Below, piece by piece: positions 8,786-17,701 of a stretch of 64,000 bases of DNA (its first letter is position 1; the number at the start of each line of letters is the position of its first letter). The position numbers were made by a program, and so were the translations under genes. The notes beneath the pieces are model-generated. The model had not been told where the DNA came from and searched no databases. It worked only from the letters and a program-made list of their open reading frames with translations. The DNA is from Bacteroidales bacterium (GTDB lineage: Bacteria > Bacteroidota > Bacteroidia > Bacteroidales > P3), in contig JAFZPH010000006.1 in NCBI GenBank assembly GCA_017550405.1, positions 155,451 through 219,450 on the forward strand, read 5' to 3'.

Positions 8786-8798
8786 TATCAATAATTCT

Positions 8799-9731
8799 TT
8801 AACTATTGGTATTAACCAAACTTGATGTTTTTTCAATCGAAGATAAATCAACCATATTGCCAAAACGCAATTGAGTTTCAGGCAGTCTGTTTACGTCAAA
8901 ACCTCCACAGGGTGTGAATGTAAGTTCTCCAAAAATGACATTTCCTTTCTCCAAATAAAAATCTGCTCTAACAAAAGGAAATGGTTTTGAGATTTTAGAC
9001 GCATAATCAAACACCTTCTCAATACCCTCAGGTTTAGGCAGGGTGAAATCAACGGGTGCTTCTTTGCCTCGCTTGTTATATCGTTTCAGTTTCCAATCCT
9101 TATCAAAGAAATAATATTCTGCACCACTATCCATCTGTCCACGTTTTCCACAAACCAACACACAATCCGGCACTCCATTGAAACAATATAACTTATAATC
9201 TACAGGGACATCCCCAGATTCTGTTTCTATCAATTTCTCACATATCAACTTTGGAACAATCCCCTTATATTGCATCTCTGAATACGTAAGATAAAAGGTA
9301 TCATGCAACTTATACCAGTTATTTAGCTTTCTTTTTGCATCCTCAATATCAAGTTTCGACTTATCAAAAACGATCAAGTTTTGCCCACACCCAAAATTCC
9401 ACTTAATTACAAATTGATTAGGAAGAGTATCCCATGATATTTCTTCCACAGAATCATAAACTCCATACAATTCATTCAGAATCTCTGCACAACCACATTT
9501 CTCCACATACTGACGAACTGCATACTTATCCGCACACTGTGTCACAAGAGGATTCTCATAATACGTATTAAATTTAAGCCATTGTATTTTCTCATCCAAC
9601 GTTTTTGGATTCTTCAAATTAATAGGCCTCTTGAATTTTAATATATACACTACAAACGTGTTCAACCTAGGAGAAATCCTAGTAAGACATTGTTTAAACC
9701 ATGTACTTAATACGGCACCTGTTATTGGCAT
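8799..9731 (-). CDS. TupA-like ATP-grasp ligase (1 of 3)
   Basis: A 310-residue member of the TupA-like ATP-grasp family, named after a teichuronopeptide synthesis protein. The N-terminal family block NPKTLDEKIQWLKF is at about 40-53, with ADKYAVRQYV after it. ATP-grasp elements include the Gly-rich loop NFGCGQNL, the adenine-strand region KLICEKLIE, DYKLYCFNG, and the metal-binding end ADFYLEKGNVIFGELTF. From family analyses these are predicted amide-bond ligases that join amino acids to each other or to sugar acids. No signal peptide, hence cytosolic. It opens a run of five intact ATP-grasp genes. The specific substrate is unknown. Confidence 0.85.
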   Translation of the reverse strand: MPITGAVLSTWFKQCLTRISPRLNTFVVYILKFKRPINLKNPKTLDEKIQWLKFNTYYENPLVTQCADKYAVRQYVEKCGCAEILNELYGVYDSVEEISWDTLPNQFVIKWNFGCGQNLIVFDKSKLDIEDAKRKLNNWYKLHDTFYLTYSEMQYKGIVPKLICEKLIETESGDVPVDYKLYCFNGVPDCVLVCGKRGQMDSGAEYYFFDKDWKLKRYNKRGKEAPVDFTLPKPEGIEKVFDYASKISKPFPFVRADFYLEKGNVIFGELTFTPCGGFDVNRLPETQLRFGNMVDLSSIEKTSSLVNTNS

Positions 9732-9787
9732 AATCTTGTCGCTTTAATAATAACCTAACATATAATAATAACCGATTTCCTAAAAAA

Positions 9788-10861
9788 TCATTCAAACCTT
9801 GTATCTTTTAACAATCGTATCCGCCTAAATATCTCCTCAGTCATATCACCAAAAGCAGGGCCATGGGCTGTTTGGCTTAAGTCAGGACACCTATTCCACT
9901 CTATCATCACAGGTTCTCCTTCTCTATTAATACCAAAATCCCAACCTACTATATTAAAATATGGAAGACGCAAGTGTAATTCTTTTACTTCAGCAATCAC
10001 TTTTTTAAATCCAGGCAGATGAAATCCATTTAACACTGTGCCAACATCAGTTACAAAGATTTTCTTTTCACTCGGGGTTCCGTATGCACAATCAATAATC
10101 CTACCCGTTGCCAAATCAACATCTGCATTGATGCCCCCAGCCGTTTCATTATCCACAGACTTCCCTTTTCTCCCTATACGAATCACTGCATAGAGAATAT
10201 AAATTTCGTTATCTTGACGATATGAAAGGACTCGAAGAGTATTCAGCGATGTAGGATTCAACAACCCCAAAGACTCATGTTGCTGTATTTTTTCTTGTAT
10301 TATAAAATTCTTACCGTAACTATCCATCAAAGACTCAATAGTGATTCCATCATCTACTATTCCATCATGGGATGAGAATACCTTCACTCCGCTTCCCCAC
10401 ATTCCCTCGTGAGTCGGTTTAGAGACTGCCCCATCAAGATTCTTACACCTTTCAATCGCTTCTTGACGACTTATTGGTTTTGAATCATCATAATAATAGC
10501 CATTGACGTTTTTAACATAAGTTATAGGACGTAAGGTGTCGGGGAAAAATACATCATACATACCTTTATCTACATATGCATGCCTCAAATCAAAACTATT
10601 TAACTTATAGATAATATCTGAGTGATAAAAACAAGTAGGAACGTATTTTACCGAAAAATTGCCATTTCTGGAAAAAAAGTATTTATGCCAATACACAGGC
10701 ACTTCCTTCCTAAGTAAATTGGAATAATATTTGGCTATGTCATTTTTTTGCCCTTTTGACAAAGGGACCATTTCGCATTGCGACATTTTTTGACGGATAT
10801 TAGCTATATCTTTCCTCCAAGTTTGTCTAATTGCATATTTGGTATATAAATCTAGAAACAT
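9788..10861 (-). CDS. Sugar-transfer-associated ATP-grasp ligase (copy A1)
   Basis: A 357-residue protein of the ATPgrasp_ST family. A helical N-terminal part is followed by the family signature WHKYFFSRNGNFSVKYVP. The ATP-grasp domain then carries VSKPTHEGMWGSGVK (lysine and Gly loop), LNPTSLNTLRVLSYR, GRKGKSVDNETAGGIN, and the metal-binding terminus GWDFG...MIEWNRCPDLSQ. It is close in sequence to the copy at 29764-30864, including the shared MSQCEMVPLS/MTQCEMVPLS start region, so the two are recent paralogues. Probably a cytosolic amide ligase acting on a glycan precursor; no member chemistry can be assigned from the sequence. The alternating order with TupA-like genes suggests they act in series. 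Confidence 0.85.
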   Translation of the reverse strand: MFLDLYTKYAIRQTWRKDIANIRQKMSQCEMVPLSKGQKNDIAKYYSNLLRKEVPVYWHKYFFSRNGNFSVKYVPTCFYHSDIIYKLNSFDLRHAYVDKGMYDVFFPDTLRPITYVKNVNGYYYDDSKPISRQEAIERCKNLDGAVSKPTHEGMWGSGVKVFSSHDGIVDDGITIESLMDSYGKNFIIQEKIQQHESLGLLNPTSLNTLRVLSYRQDNEIYILYAVIRIGRKGKSVDNETAGGINADVDLATGRIIDCAYGTPSEKKIFVTDVGTVLNGFHLPGFKKVIAEVKELHLRLPYFNIVGWDFGINREGEPVMIEWNRCPDLSQTAHGPAFGDMTEEIFRRIRLLKDTRFE

Positions 10862-10901
10862 AATACTCGGATTAAATTACAAGAAAAAATATAATAACAT
10901 A

Positions 10902-11846
10902 TCAACCTTGACAATCGATAGGCAGTTTGAACAATTCACCCATTTGAATATTGAAAGACTGAGGCTCATAATAAGAATACCCACTTCCTGTATAGAACGT
11001 CATCTCTGCAACATATAACTTATTATCAGTATCAAAGAAATCCACCCTGACATGAGGAAAGCCTTTCGATAAAACTTTGGCAATTTCCAACATCTCATTT
11101 AAATGATGCGGATAAGGCACATCATAATTTGGATGATGCCCCGAGGTAACATCTAACTTATTCCAATTCAGGTCATAGAATGTAAATGATGGTCCAGTGC
11201 TCCCAAAACGTTCCATGGCAGCTTCAATACAAAAGGGCTGCCCGTCAAAACACATTACCTTGTAGTCATATAACTGATCTTTAACATTTTCAACATACTG
11301 TTCAGCAAGTATTTTGGGTGTACATTGGTAATATGCTGAAGCAAAACTATTAATTAATGTCCACTTAGGGCGTAACCATTTTGACCATTCGTATTTATTC
11401 TTTTTAAAACTAACTTCTGACCTCTTGTGGATTATTTCCACCCATCTACCTGCATCTTTTACATTTGATTTCAAGCAGAATTCTTCTGGCAAATGATTCC
11501 AGTCTTTTTCAAATTCAGTAATATCCGTCCAAACTCCAATAAGTGGAATTGTATAGCCTTCGCCAAGCTTTTCACTCACGTATTGTTTAAACAAATGTTT
11601 ATCCACAATTCTATCCAAATGACCATCCCCAGTATAAAACGCCTTGTACCATTGTATCTTTTCCGTATAAGTTTTCGGATTCATAATATCGAAACGATAT
11701 CCAAATTTCTTCTCATAACGATTCATCATTAACTCAACACGTTTCTCTACTGGTAAATCACGGTAATCTAACATCCGACTGTATGTAATCCAATCGATTA
11801 AAAATTGTTTTATTCCAACATTTTTTATTATTTGCAAGAAATCCAT
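10902..11846 (-). CDS. TupA-like ATP-grasp ligase (2 of 3)
   Basis: A 314-residue TupA-like protein. The family block NPKTYTEKIQWYKAFY lies at about 57-72. ATP-grasp elements follow: PEEFCLKSN, PKILAEQYVENV, YDYKVMCFDGQPFCI and the metal site VRVDFFDTDNKLYVAEMTF. It is only moderately similar to the first TupA-like protein, so the two likely have different substrates. It lies between two ATPgrasp_ST genes, with 40-55 base gaps on each side and the same direction. No export signal. The function is inferred to be amidation of a sugar acid or chain growth of a peptide substituent; direct evidence is lacking. Confidence 0.85.
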   Translation of the reverse strand: MDFLQIIKNVGIKQFLIDWITYSRMLDYRDLPVEKRVELMMNRYEKKFGYRFDIMNPKTYTEKIQWYKAFYTGDGHLDRIVDKHLFKQYVSEKLGEGYTIPLIGVWTDITEFEKDWNHLPEEFCLKSNVKDAGRWVEIIHKRSEVSFKKNKYEWSKWLRPKWTLINSFASAYYQCTPKILAEQYVENVKDQLYDYKVMCFDGQPFCIEAAMERFGSTGPSFTFYDLNWNKLDVTSGHHPNYDVPYPHHLNEMLEIAKVLSKGFPHVRVDFFDTDNKLYVAEMTFYTGSGYSYYEPQSFNIQMGELFKLPIDCQG

Positions 11847-11899
11847 TGTATTATTATTTAATTCAGATTAATAAATAATGTAAACCTGACATATATTAA

Positions 11900-13063
11900 T
11901 TAAGATTTGTAAACAAACTCATCATTTACCTCACGATACGGGAGATACTCATCATAGAATTTTCTCATAGGGCCAAACATCACTTGAAAATCAGTTCCAC
12001 AAGACTCATTACCTTCAATTAATATAGGTCCCTCTTCAGTAATGGCAATATCCCAACCAATTAAGTGTATTTCCTTTAATTTTGCATGAAACTCCTTACA
12101 CAATTGGACTGACTCATTATAAAAAGGTATCAAATACCCTCCAAATACAATACCCGTATCAGGATGGGTAGTTGTTTTTGTTCCATGCTTTTTATCATAA
12201 AAACCATATTCTGTTAAAGTGCCGTCATTATTCACTCCTATTTTAATTCCACCCGCTGAAACATTGTCAGTATGATTACCACCACACCCGACTCGCAATT
12301 CCGATCCTACAAGAATCACATCTTCTGAATGAATCGAATGTAGATGATTTATTGTAACCACACGTAATGTATTGACAGACTTCTCATGTAAAGCCATTAT
12401 TTGGGGATGCTGTATCACCTTTCTTTGAAAAAGCAAACTGTGAGTTTCAGAAACCTTACTAATAATGGACATGAATTCCGACATAGAGGAATTCCTTCCA
12501 TTTATATATAATTTATCTTCAATAAAATCTACTCCATACACATCCTCACCTTTTTGTCCATCTATCGGTTTAATAAACACGTGAGGATTTGCTTTCAACA
12601 AATCCTCCGTCGAAGTGTATTCCGATTCTGTTATTCTACTGTTCACGATTTTTGCCAAATCTCTGACGACAGGGAACTTCCAATAGTTTGCATATATTGA
12701 GAATAACGACTTATCTCTAAGTATACAGGAATAATTAGCCGGTTCTGCATTATCTTGACGATCTCTTCTTATCATATTCAGCCTATCTCTGCGTACCATA
12801 AACTGATGATACGAGATATAGTCCCGGTAATTTGTTCCTTTTACATCTAATCCAAGAACAAAATAAGTATGATCTATATCTCCATCCTTTAGAATATACG
12901 AAATAAATTCCTTGAAAATCTGGAATTTCGATTTATGCTCCTTCTCAGGATAAAAACTCTTTTCTCCAATATACATTTTATAATGAAGAAGGAAATAAAT
13001 CAAACGTGTAGTACGAGGACAAATTCTTGCTAAAAAATCGTAGATTTGCTTATTATTCTCCAT
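11900..13063 (-). CDS. Sugar-transfer-associated ATP-grasp ligase (copy A2)
   Basis: A 387-residue protein of the longer ATPgrasp_ST subtype. The N-terminal half contains YFVLGLDVKGTNYRDYI and SCILRDKSLF. The ATP-grasp part has HVFIKPIDGQKGEDVYGV, HEKSVNTLRVVTIN, GCGGNHTDNVSAGGIKIG and GWDIAITEEGPILIEGNE, ending in Glu-Gly-Asn rather than Glu-Trp-Asn. It matches the protein at 35495-36637 in layout (YGFDVK, SCILRDKLVF, GWDIAVGPNGPIFVEGND), so these two form a subtype. The start at 13063 is preferred: the upstream open frame would overlap the preceding gene by 37 bases. Substrate unknown. Confidence 0.83.
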   Translation of the reverse strand: MENNKQIYDFLARICPRTTRLIYFLLHYKMYIGEKSFYPEKEHKSKFQIFKEFISYILKDGDIDHTYFVLGLDVKGTNYRDYISYHQFMVRRDRLNMIRRDRQDNAEPANYSCILRDKSLFSIYANYWKFPVVRDLAKIVNSRITESEYTSTEDLLKANPHVFIKPIDGQKGEDVYGVDFIEDKLYINGRNSSMSEFMSIISKVSETHSLLFQRKVIQHPQIMALHEKSVNTLRVVTINHLHSIHSEDVILVGSELRVGCGGNHTDNVSAGGIKIGVNNDGTLTEYGFYDKKHGTKTTTHPDTGIVFGGYLIPFYNESVQLCKEFHAKLKEIHLIGWDIAITEEGPILIEGNESCGTDFQVMFGPMRKFYDEYLPYREVNDEFVYKS

Positions 13064-13101
13064 AACACAAACAAAAAACAAGGTATGAGCTATTTGATTT
13101 G

Positions 13102-14214
13102 TTAGACATGGTATGATACAGTATTTTTCCTGCCCCAAACCTCACTGAAGATCCGTTCTGTCAATTCACCATAGCCAGTACCGCATGCAGTCTGACTGGG
13201 GCCAGGCCTTCCGTTCCATTCTATCAAAACAGGTTCTCCTTCTTCATCTATTGATATATCCCAACCCACCAAATCAAACAATGGAAGAGAATAATGTAGT
13301 CGCTTTACCGTTTCCACTGCTTTTTCATAAGATGGAACCGCATATCCCTCCAAAACAATTCCCGTGTCAGTTTTCTCTATCATATCGTCACCCGCCGAAC
13401 CGAATGCATATTTCCCTAAAGTACCGTCTGAGCGAATCGCAACACTGATACCTCCTGCACTTTGGTTATCAATCACCTGACCCTTTCTACCTATCCTGAC
13501 AACAGCATACACCAACAACACTTCCATACCCGAACGATAGGTTGCCATTCGCAACGTATTAACCGATGTGGGATTTAAGGCACTCATCCTTTCGTGTTGC
13601 TGCACCGCTTCCTGAATCAAAAAATCTTTCTTGTATTCGTTAAAAACCTCATTTAATGATTTCCCATCCCAATCTGTTTTACCATCCTCAATAATATGTA
13701 ACTTTCGAACACCTGTCCCCATATACGACAATGACGGTTTTATTATTACCTCTCCCAAATTCTCGCATCGCTCTAATGCATCTTCTTTACTCACAGCACG
13801 ACCTTCAAAATAATAATAACCGTTTATATTCTTCAGGTAGAAATGAGGGTGTTTAACACTCGGCAGTAGCACGTCATCTAAATTCTTATCAGAGTATGCA
13901 TCATAGAGATCCATTCTATTCAATCTGCCAATCAACTCCGATTGGAAGAAAGCCATTGGAATATAGTCCTTAGTATAAATGCCGGTTCTGGAATAAAAAT
14001 ATTCATGATCAAGCGTGGATATTTTCATCCCTGTCATACGCTTATAATATTCTACTATCTCATTTCCCTGAGCATTAGTAAGATGTCTTCTGGTGTTCAA
14101 TTTCGACAATCGTTCCTTCAGCTCTTTACGCTTGTCTTTCTTATAGCGATTATAAGCGTATCTACGTTGTATATGATTCATCCAGCGAAAGAATCTAACA
14201 ATAACCTTATCCAT
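13102..14214 (-). CDS. Sugar-transfer-associated ATP-grasp ligase (copy A3)
   Basis: A 370-residue ATPgrasp_ST protein with a basic helical N-terminus and the signature DHEYFYSRTGIYTKDYIP. Core elements are VIIKPSLSYMGTGVRKL, LNPTSVNTLRMATYR, GRKGQVIDNQSAGGIS and GWDISIDEEGEPVLIEWN. It is closest to the copy at 28684-29751 and to the broken copy next to it (14317-15453), sharing the KYAFG and TDTGI/V blocks, so it belongs to a subgroup expanded by duplication. It is predicted to be a cytosolic ligase. Its 3' end lies about 40 bases upstream of copy A2. No residue loss is visible in the catalytic motifs. Confidence 0.85.
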   Translation of the reverse strand: MDKVIVRFFRWMNHIQRRYAYNRYKKDKRKELKERLSKLNTRRHLTNAQGNEIVEYYKRMTGMKISTLDHEYFYSRTGIYTKDYIPMAFFQSELIGRLNRMDLYDAYSDKNLDDVLLPSVKHPHFYLKNINGYYYFEGRAVSKEDALERCENLGEVIIKPSLSYMGTGVRKLHIIEDGKTDWDGKSLNEVFNEYKKDFLIQEAVQQHERMSALNPTSVNTLRMATYRSGMEVLLVYAVVRIGRKGQVIDNQSAGGISVAIRSDGTLGKYAFGSAGDDMIEKTDTGIVLEGYAVPSYEKAVETVKRLHYSLPLFDLVGWDISIDEEGEPVLIEWNGRPGPSQTACGTGYGELTERIFSEVWGRKNTVSYHV

Positions 14215-14316
14215 TTTTACATTAATTTAAGGATGTATCGCCAAACCATTAAACCCCAAAAAGAGTTTCCCCCTTCTATCAATCAAATCTCATCCATATT
14301 ATGACATAAAAAAACT

Positions 14317-15453
14317 TTACAGCTTTTTCGTTATCAATTTGAACAATGTCTCAACATTCACTGGCTCCAGCATTCTATATGTTGGATCTCCCGAACGAGA
14401 ATTAGGTCTTCTCATTGCCTCCCTCACAATCTCTTCTGTGTACTCTCCAAACGCTGGACCTACTGCCGATTGACTTAGTTCTGGAGTAGTATTCCATTCC
14501 AACATTTCAGGTTCACCATCTTCATCTATACATATATCCCATCCAACCAAATCTTGAAATGGTAGATTCAAATGATTTTCCTTTACCATTTCCAATGCTT
14601 TTTCGAATGAAGGTACCTTATAACCTTCCAATTTAACACCAGAATCCGTAATTTCTATTTTATCCTGTCCTGGGGCTCCATATGCATATTTGCACAGCGA
14701 ACCATCATTATTGACTTTTGTACTTATACCTCCTGCCGACTCATTATCTATAGTCTGACCTTCTCTTCCAATCCTAATTGCGGCATAAAGAACAACCACT
14801 TCCATTCCTCTCCGGTAAGTCACAATCCTTAACGTATTAATTGAATCTGGATTCAAGGCACTCATATCAGGATGTTGTCTCACTATATCTTGAATCAAAT
14901 AATTCTTCTTATACTTCAACAACAAATCCTTTAGTTTTGTACCTTCTTGATCTACTATACCGTTTTTGACCAGCATTTTCTTTACACCTCTTCCATGTGA
15001 AGAGAGTGTCGGTTTGATTATTACCTCACCCATATTGGCACCTAAACGAGTCGCTTCCTCTATACTAACAGGCTTATTTTCATAATAAAAATAGCCATTC
15101 CTATTTTTAAGATAAGTATGAGGCTGCTTCATGTTTGGCAACACTATATCATTCAAATTTTTATCAGAGAATGGAACACACCAAGGCAACTGATTCAGGC
15201 GACCCGTCAATTCCAACCGGTACAAACTTGTTGGAATATACTTCACTGAAAATAATCCTGTTCGTGCGTAAAAATATCAATGCCAATCCGTCGGAACCTT
15301 ATTACCCACCAATGGCACATAAAAGTCCTGGATCTCCTGTTCCTGGACCTTCGTCAATTCTACTTTATGTTCTAACTTTTGATAACTATCATTGACTTGC
15401 TTCAAGTATTTCGCAACGAATAGGCTGCTTTGTATTTTTGTTTTAAGTCCCAT
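14317..15453 (-). pseudogene. ATPgrasp_ST ligase interrupted by an in-frame TGA (copy A4)
   Basis: The gene begins at an ATG ending at 15453 (MGLKTKIQ...) and reads in one frame to 14317, except for a TGA at 15277-15279 (codon 59). The stop falls in the family signature: DWH, stop, then YFYARTGLFSVKYIP. Intact paralogues have Arg, Lys or Glu at this place (WHRYFY, WHKYFF, WHEYFY), and a CGA to TGA change would explain it. The rest, including VIIKPTLSSHGRGVKK, GREGQTIDNESAGGIS and MLEWNTTPELSQ, is undamaged, so the lesion looks recent. Restart on an internal GTG (15246) could give a shortened protein lacking the N-terminal region. It lies directly behind a heavily decayed capA. Confidence 0.85.
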
Positions 15454-15472
15454 TTTGATATTTGTTTTAATA

Positions 15473-16614
15473 CTATATTTTTCCAAGCAAAAATCTCAAC
15501 ATCTGAGCTCTTCTCAAATCATTCCTGAATAGGTACAACAAGTCTTTATTGTTCGACACGGCACCTGCGTTTTTATTTTTCCCAAATATACATTTTTTTA
15601 AAGCCTTTAATGCTTACTTTACAGATTTGGGTTGGAACATTGCGCTCATTTGGCTCAAATAAGAATCTACCTGCTTGTGGATAATTGGGGTTATATATTC
15701 ATTATACGCCTGCTCATTAGTCAACAAACCACAAACATATTCATTATGTCGAACAGACTCTTGACTATGGTCTATCTCAAGAGCGATATTGTCAACATTG
15801 CGTGTATTGATTACTTCCCATGATAATTTGTGGTTCTCAATGCTCAAAACCACACACCGCCACTCATACCAATGTGGCCGGTTTGTTTCCCGATACAATG
15901 TGTCCTTTTTTACTATTGAAAAAGAAATTCCCTAAACTGTAAAATATTGGTCTCCCTTTATATTCTTCCCATCCCTGTGGACAATGAAGATGAGCACCAA
16001 AAATACCGTCAGCTCCATAGTCAATGAAATCCCTATATCTAGCAATGGTTTCCGGCATAGGTGCATCAACATACTCAATACCGTCATGGGGTAACACAAA
16101 CAAATAATCCAATTACTTTTTGGCATCAATAATGATATGATTCACCTAAAGATCATTGAGATAGGCTCAGCTCAATCCCTCACGCTTTTCTGTATCTTGC
16201 AACGGCCATGTATATACAGCAAAAGAGAAGGCCAAAAAACCGATTTTCATTCCATTGATCTCAATTTCTTTTACTTGATAAGCTTCTTCATATGTTCCCG
16301 CTCCATAAGAAGATTCACCCAAAGCCGCTTTTGTCTTCTTAAACCCAGCCTCACCCCAATCGAAAGCATGGTTGTTTGCTATTGAAAACAAATCGAAACC
16401 AAGATTGCGAAGGAACTGAGGCGTATCATCATTTTGAAAGAATCTTTCTTCCTTCCTTTTTGGCAACTCTATCTCATGTTTTAAAGGAACCTCAAAATTA
16501 ACAATACGACAATCGCACGATGCCAACAACGTCTTTAACTCTTCTGAGATGGCAATTAACGAAGTTGGCGGTTTAGAGCAATAATTTCCTGGAAAAAAAC
16601 TTAATTGAATTCAT
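15473..16614 (-). pseudogene. Decayed CapA-family gene with multiple stops and frameshifts
   Basis: Aligning the translation to the intact CapA at 30886-32037 recovers almost the whole protein in pieces. A start ATG ends at 16614, overlapping the stop of the dehydrogenase gene. A frameshift follows in a seven-T run (16593-16599), then NFEVPLK, NNHAFDWGE, and three in-frame stops TGA, TAG and TAA around 16120-16170. Next come DYLFVLPHDG, CPQGWEEYKG and YSLGNFFFN, a second frameshift in a six-A run near 15910, and RPHWYEW. A further TAA lies at 15614, followed by an in-frame tail to 15475. Six lesions show long decay. The metallophosphatase-like motifs remain readable. Confidence 0.9.
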
Positions 16615-17693
16615 GAAATCACATTGATTACTTCATGAAGTGTAACCTCTTCTTTCTGTAACAAATATTGTATACTACGCGACTGGCTCTTGAAGTCTTC
16701 TCCAAGCAAAGCACCACCTAATGTCATGATTGATTCTGCAATTGAGGTATCCACGCCTGCCACTTTTCCCAAAGAGACAAAGAGTCCCAGCCCCATAGGC
16801 ACATCCTCTAACAGGTAACGATGACGAAGGAACATGGGTCCTTTATTGGAGGAGTCTGCAAAGGAACGGAAAGAGGTCATGGCATCAACGGTCAAATCCT
16901 CTTCATTACGCCATTTGGCAGCCTCAAAGTAATCCAAAGGCTCACATCCGTACGCCTTCAGCACTTCGTTTTTCTGCTTGTCAAATGCATTGATTACTCT
17001 GACAATCGAGTCAGTAAATGCCTCTCTATACATCCAGAACTCTCCTTTACTATATTCGATACGCGAAGCAGAGAAAGTCATGCCTATAGTATGGACTATC
17101 ATATTGGGGTTATGCAATGCCGACTCAAGAATGTTCTGACGAAGATAGTGTGTATTGTCAAACAATTTTGAAAATTTGTCCAACACATACTGACTTTTTG
17201 CCGTAGGCAGGACAGAGATAGCATTACGGGGATTGTAGAAAGTAATCTTTACGTAGTCGTTATTCATCACACGGCCATTGTACGCAGTAGTTTCCCACTC
17301 GCTATAGATTACATCAGCTTTCACATATTTCTTGAAGATTAGGCTGCCCATATAACCAGGACACATGGCTATAATCTGTCCATCATGCGCAAACGGTGCG
17401 ATCAACTTGGCAACTGACTCATGCTGTAGTGTGGTAGTCATCACTAATACTATTTCAGCGAAGTCCATTGCCGCTTTGGCATCACGAGTGATAAGTTCCG
17501 GTTTGACAAAGAAGTCTTTTCCACGATTGGTCAAATCGTGTACCCTGTATCCCCCTTCAGCAACAATTTTGTCGAAGTATTCGCTATTCGTTTGAGAAGT
17601 CTTCAAAATACAGATTTGGTTACCTTCTTTCTCGTATATTTTGGCTGCATGTATTAAACCTGCATTGCCACAACCAACAATTGTAATTTTCAT
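16611..17693 (-). CDS. NAD(P)-dependent opine (octopine/nopaline) dehydrogenase family protein
   Basis: A 360-residue two-domain dehydrogenase. The N-terminal Rossmann domain begins ITIVGCGNAGLIHAAKI. The C-terminal helical domain of the octopine/nopaline dehydrogenase type includes the stretch HNPNMIVHTIGM (about 194-205), whose His fits the catalytic His of the family. Known members reductively join an amino acid to a 2-oxo acid, giving N-(carboxyalkyl) amino acids. Being located between the flippase and the ATP-grasp genes, it may supply such an opine as a capsule substituent, but this is inference. It overlaps the first bases of the decayed capA by four. Its own motifs look intact, so it may still be functional. 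Confidence 0.82.
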   Translation of the reverse strand: MKITIVGCGNAGLIHAAKIYEKEGNQICILKTSQTNSEYFDKIVAEGGYRVHDLTNRGKDFFVKPELITRDAKAAMDFAEIVLVMTTTLQHESVAKLIAPFAHDGQIIAMCPGYMGSLIFKKYVKADVIYSEWETTAYNGRVMNNDYVKITFYNPRNAISVLPTAKSQYVLDKFSKLFDNTHYLRQNILESALHNPNMIVHTIGMTFSASRIEYSKGEFWMYREAFTDSIVRVINAFDKQKNEVLKAYGCEPLDYFEAAKWRNEEDLTVDAMTSFRSFADSSNKGPMFLRHRYLLEDVPMGLGLFVSLGKVAGVDTSIAESIMTLGGALLGEDFKSQSRSIQYLLQKEEVTLHEVINVIS

Positions 17694-17701
17694 GATATTA
17701 T

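Noticed and set aside
15277..15279. TGA read as an amino acid (selenocysteine or altered code) in the ATP-grasp gene
   Set aside because: No SECIS-like hairpin is apparent after it. TGA ends many intact genes here, for example those stopping at 28684 and 37274, and the neighbouring decayed capA has TAG and TAA stops as well.
16137..16385. Plus-strand open frame of 82 codons opposite the decayed capA
   Set aside because: It is the mirror of a clearly recognisable minus-strand CapA remnant and has no signature of its own.
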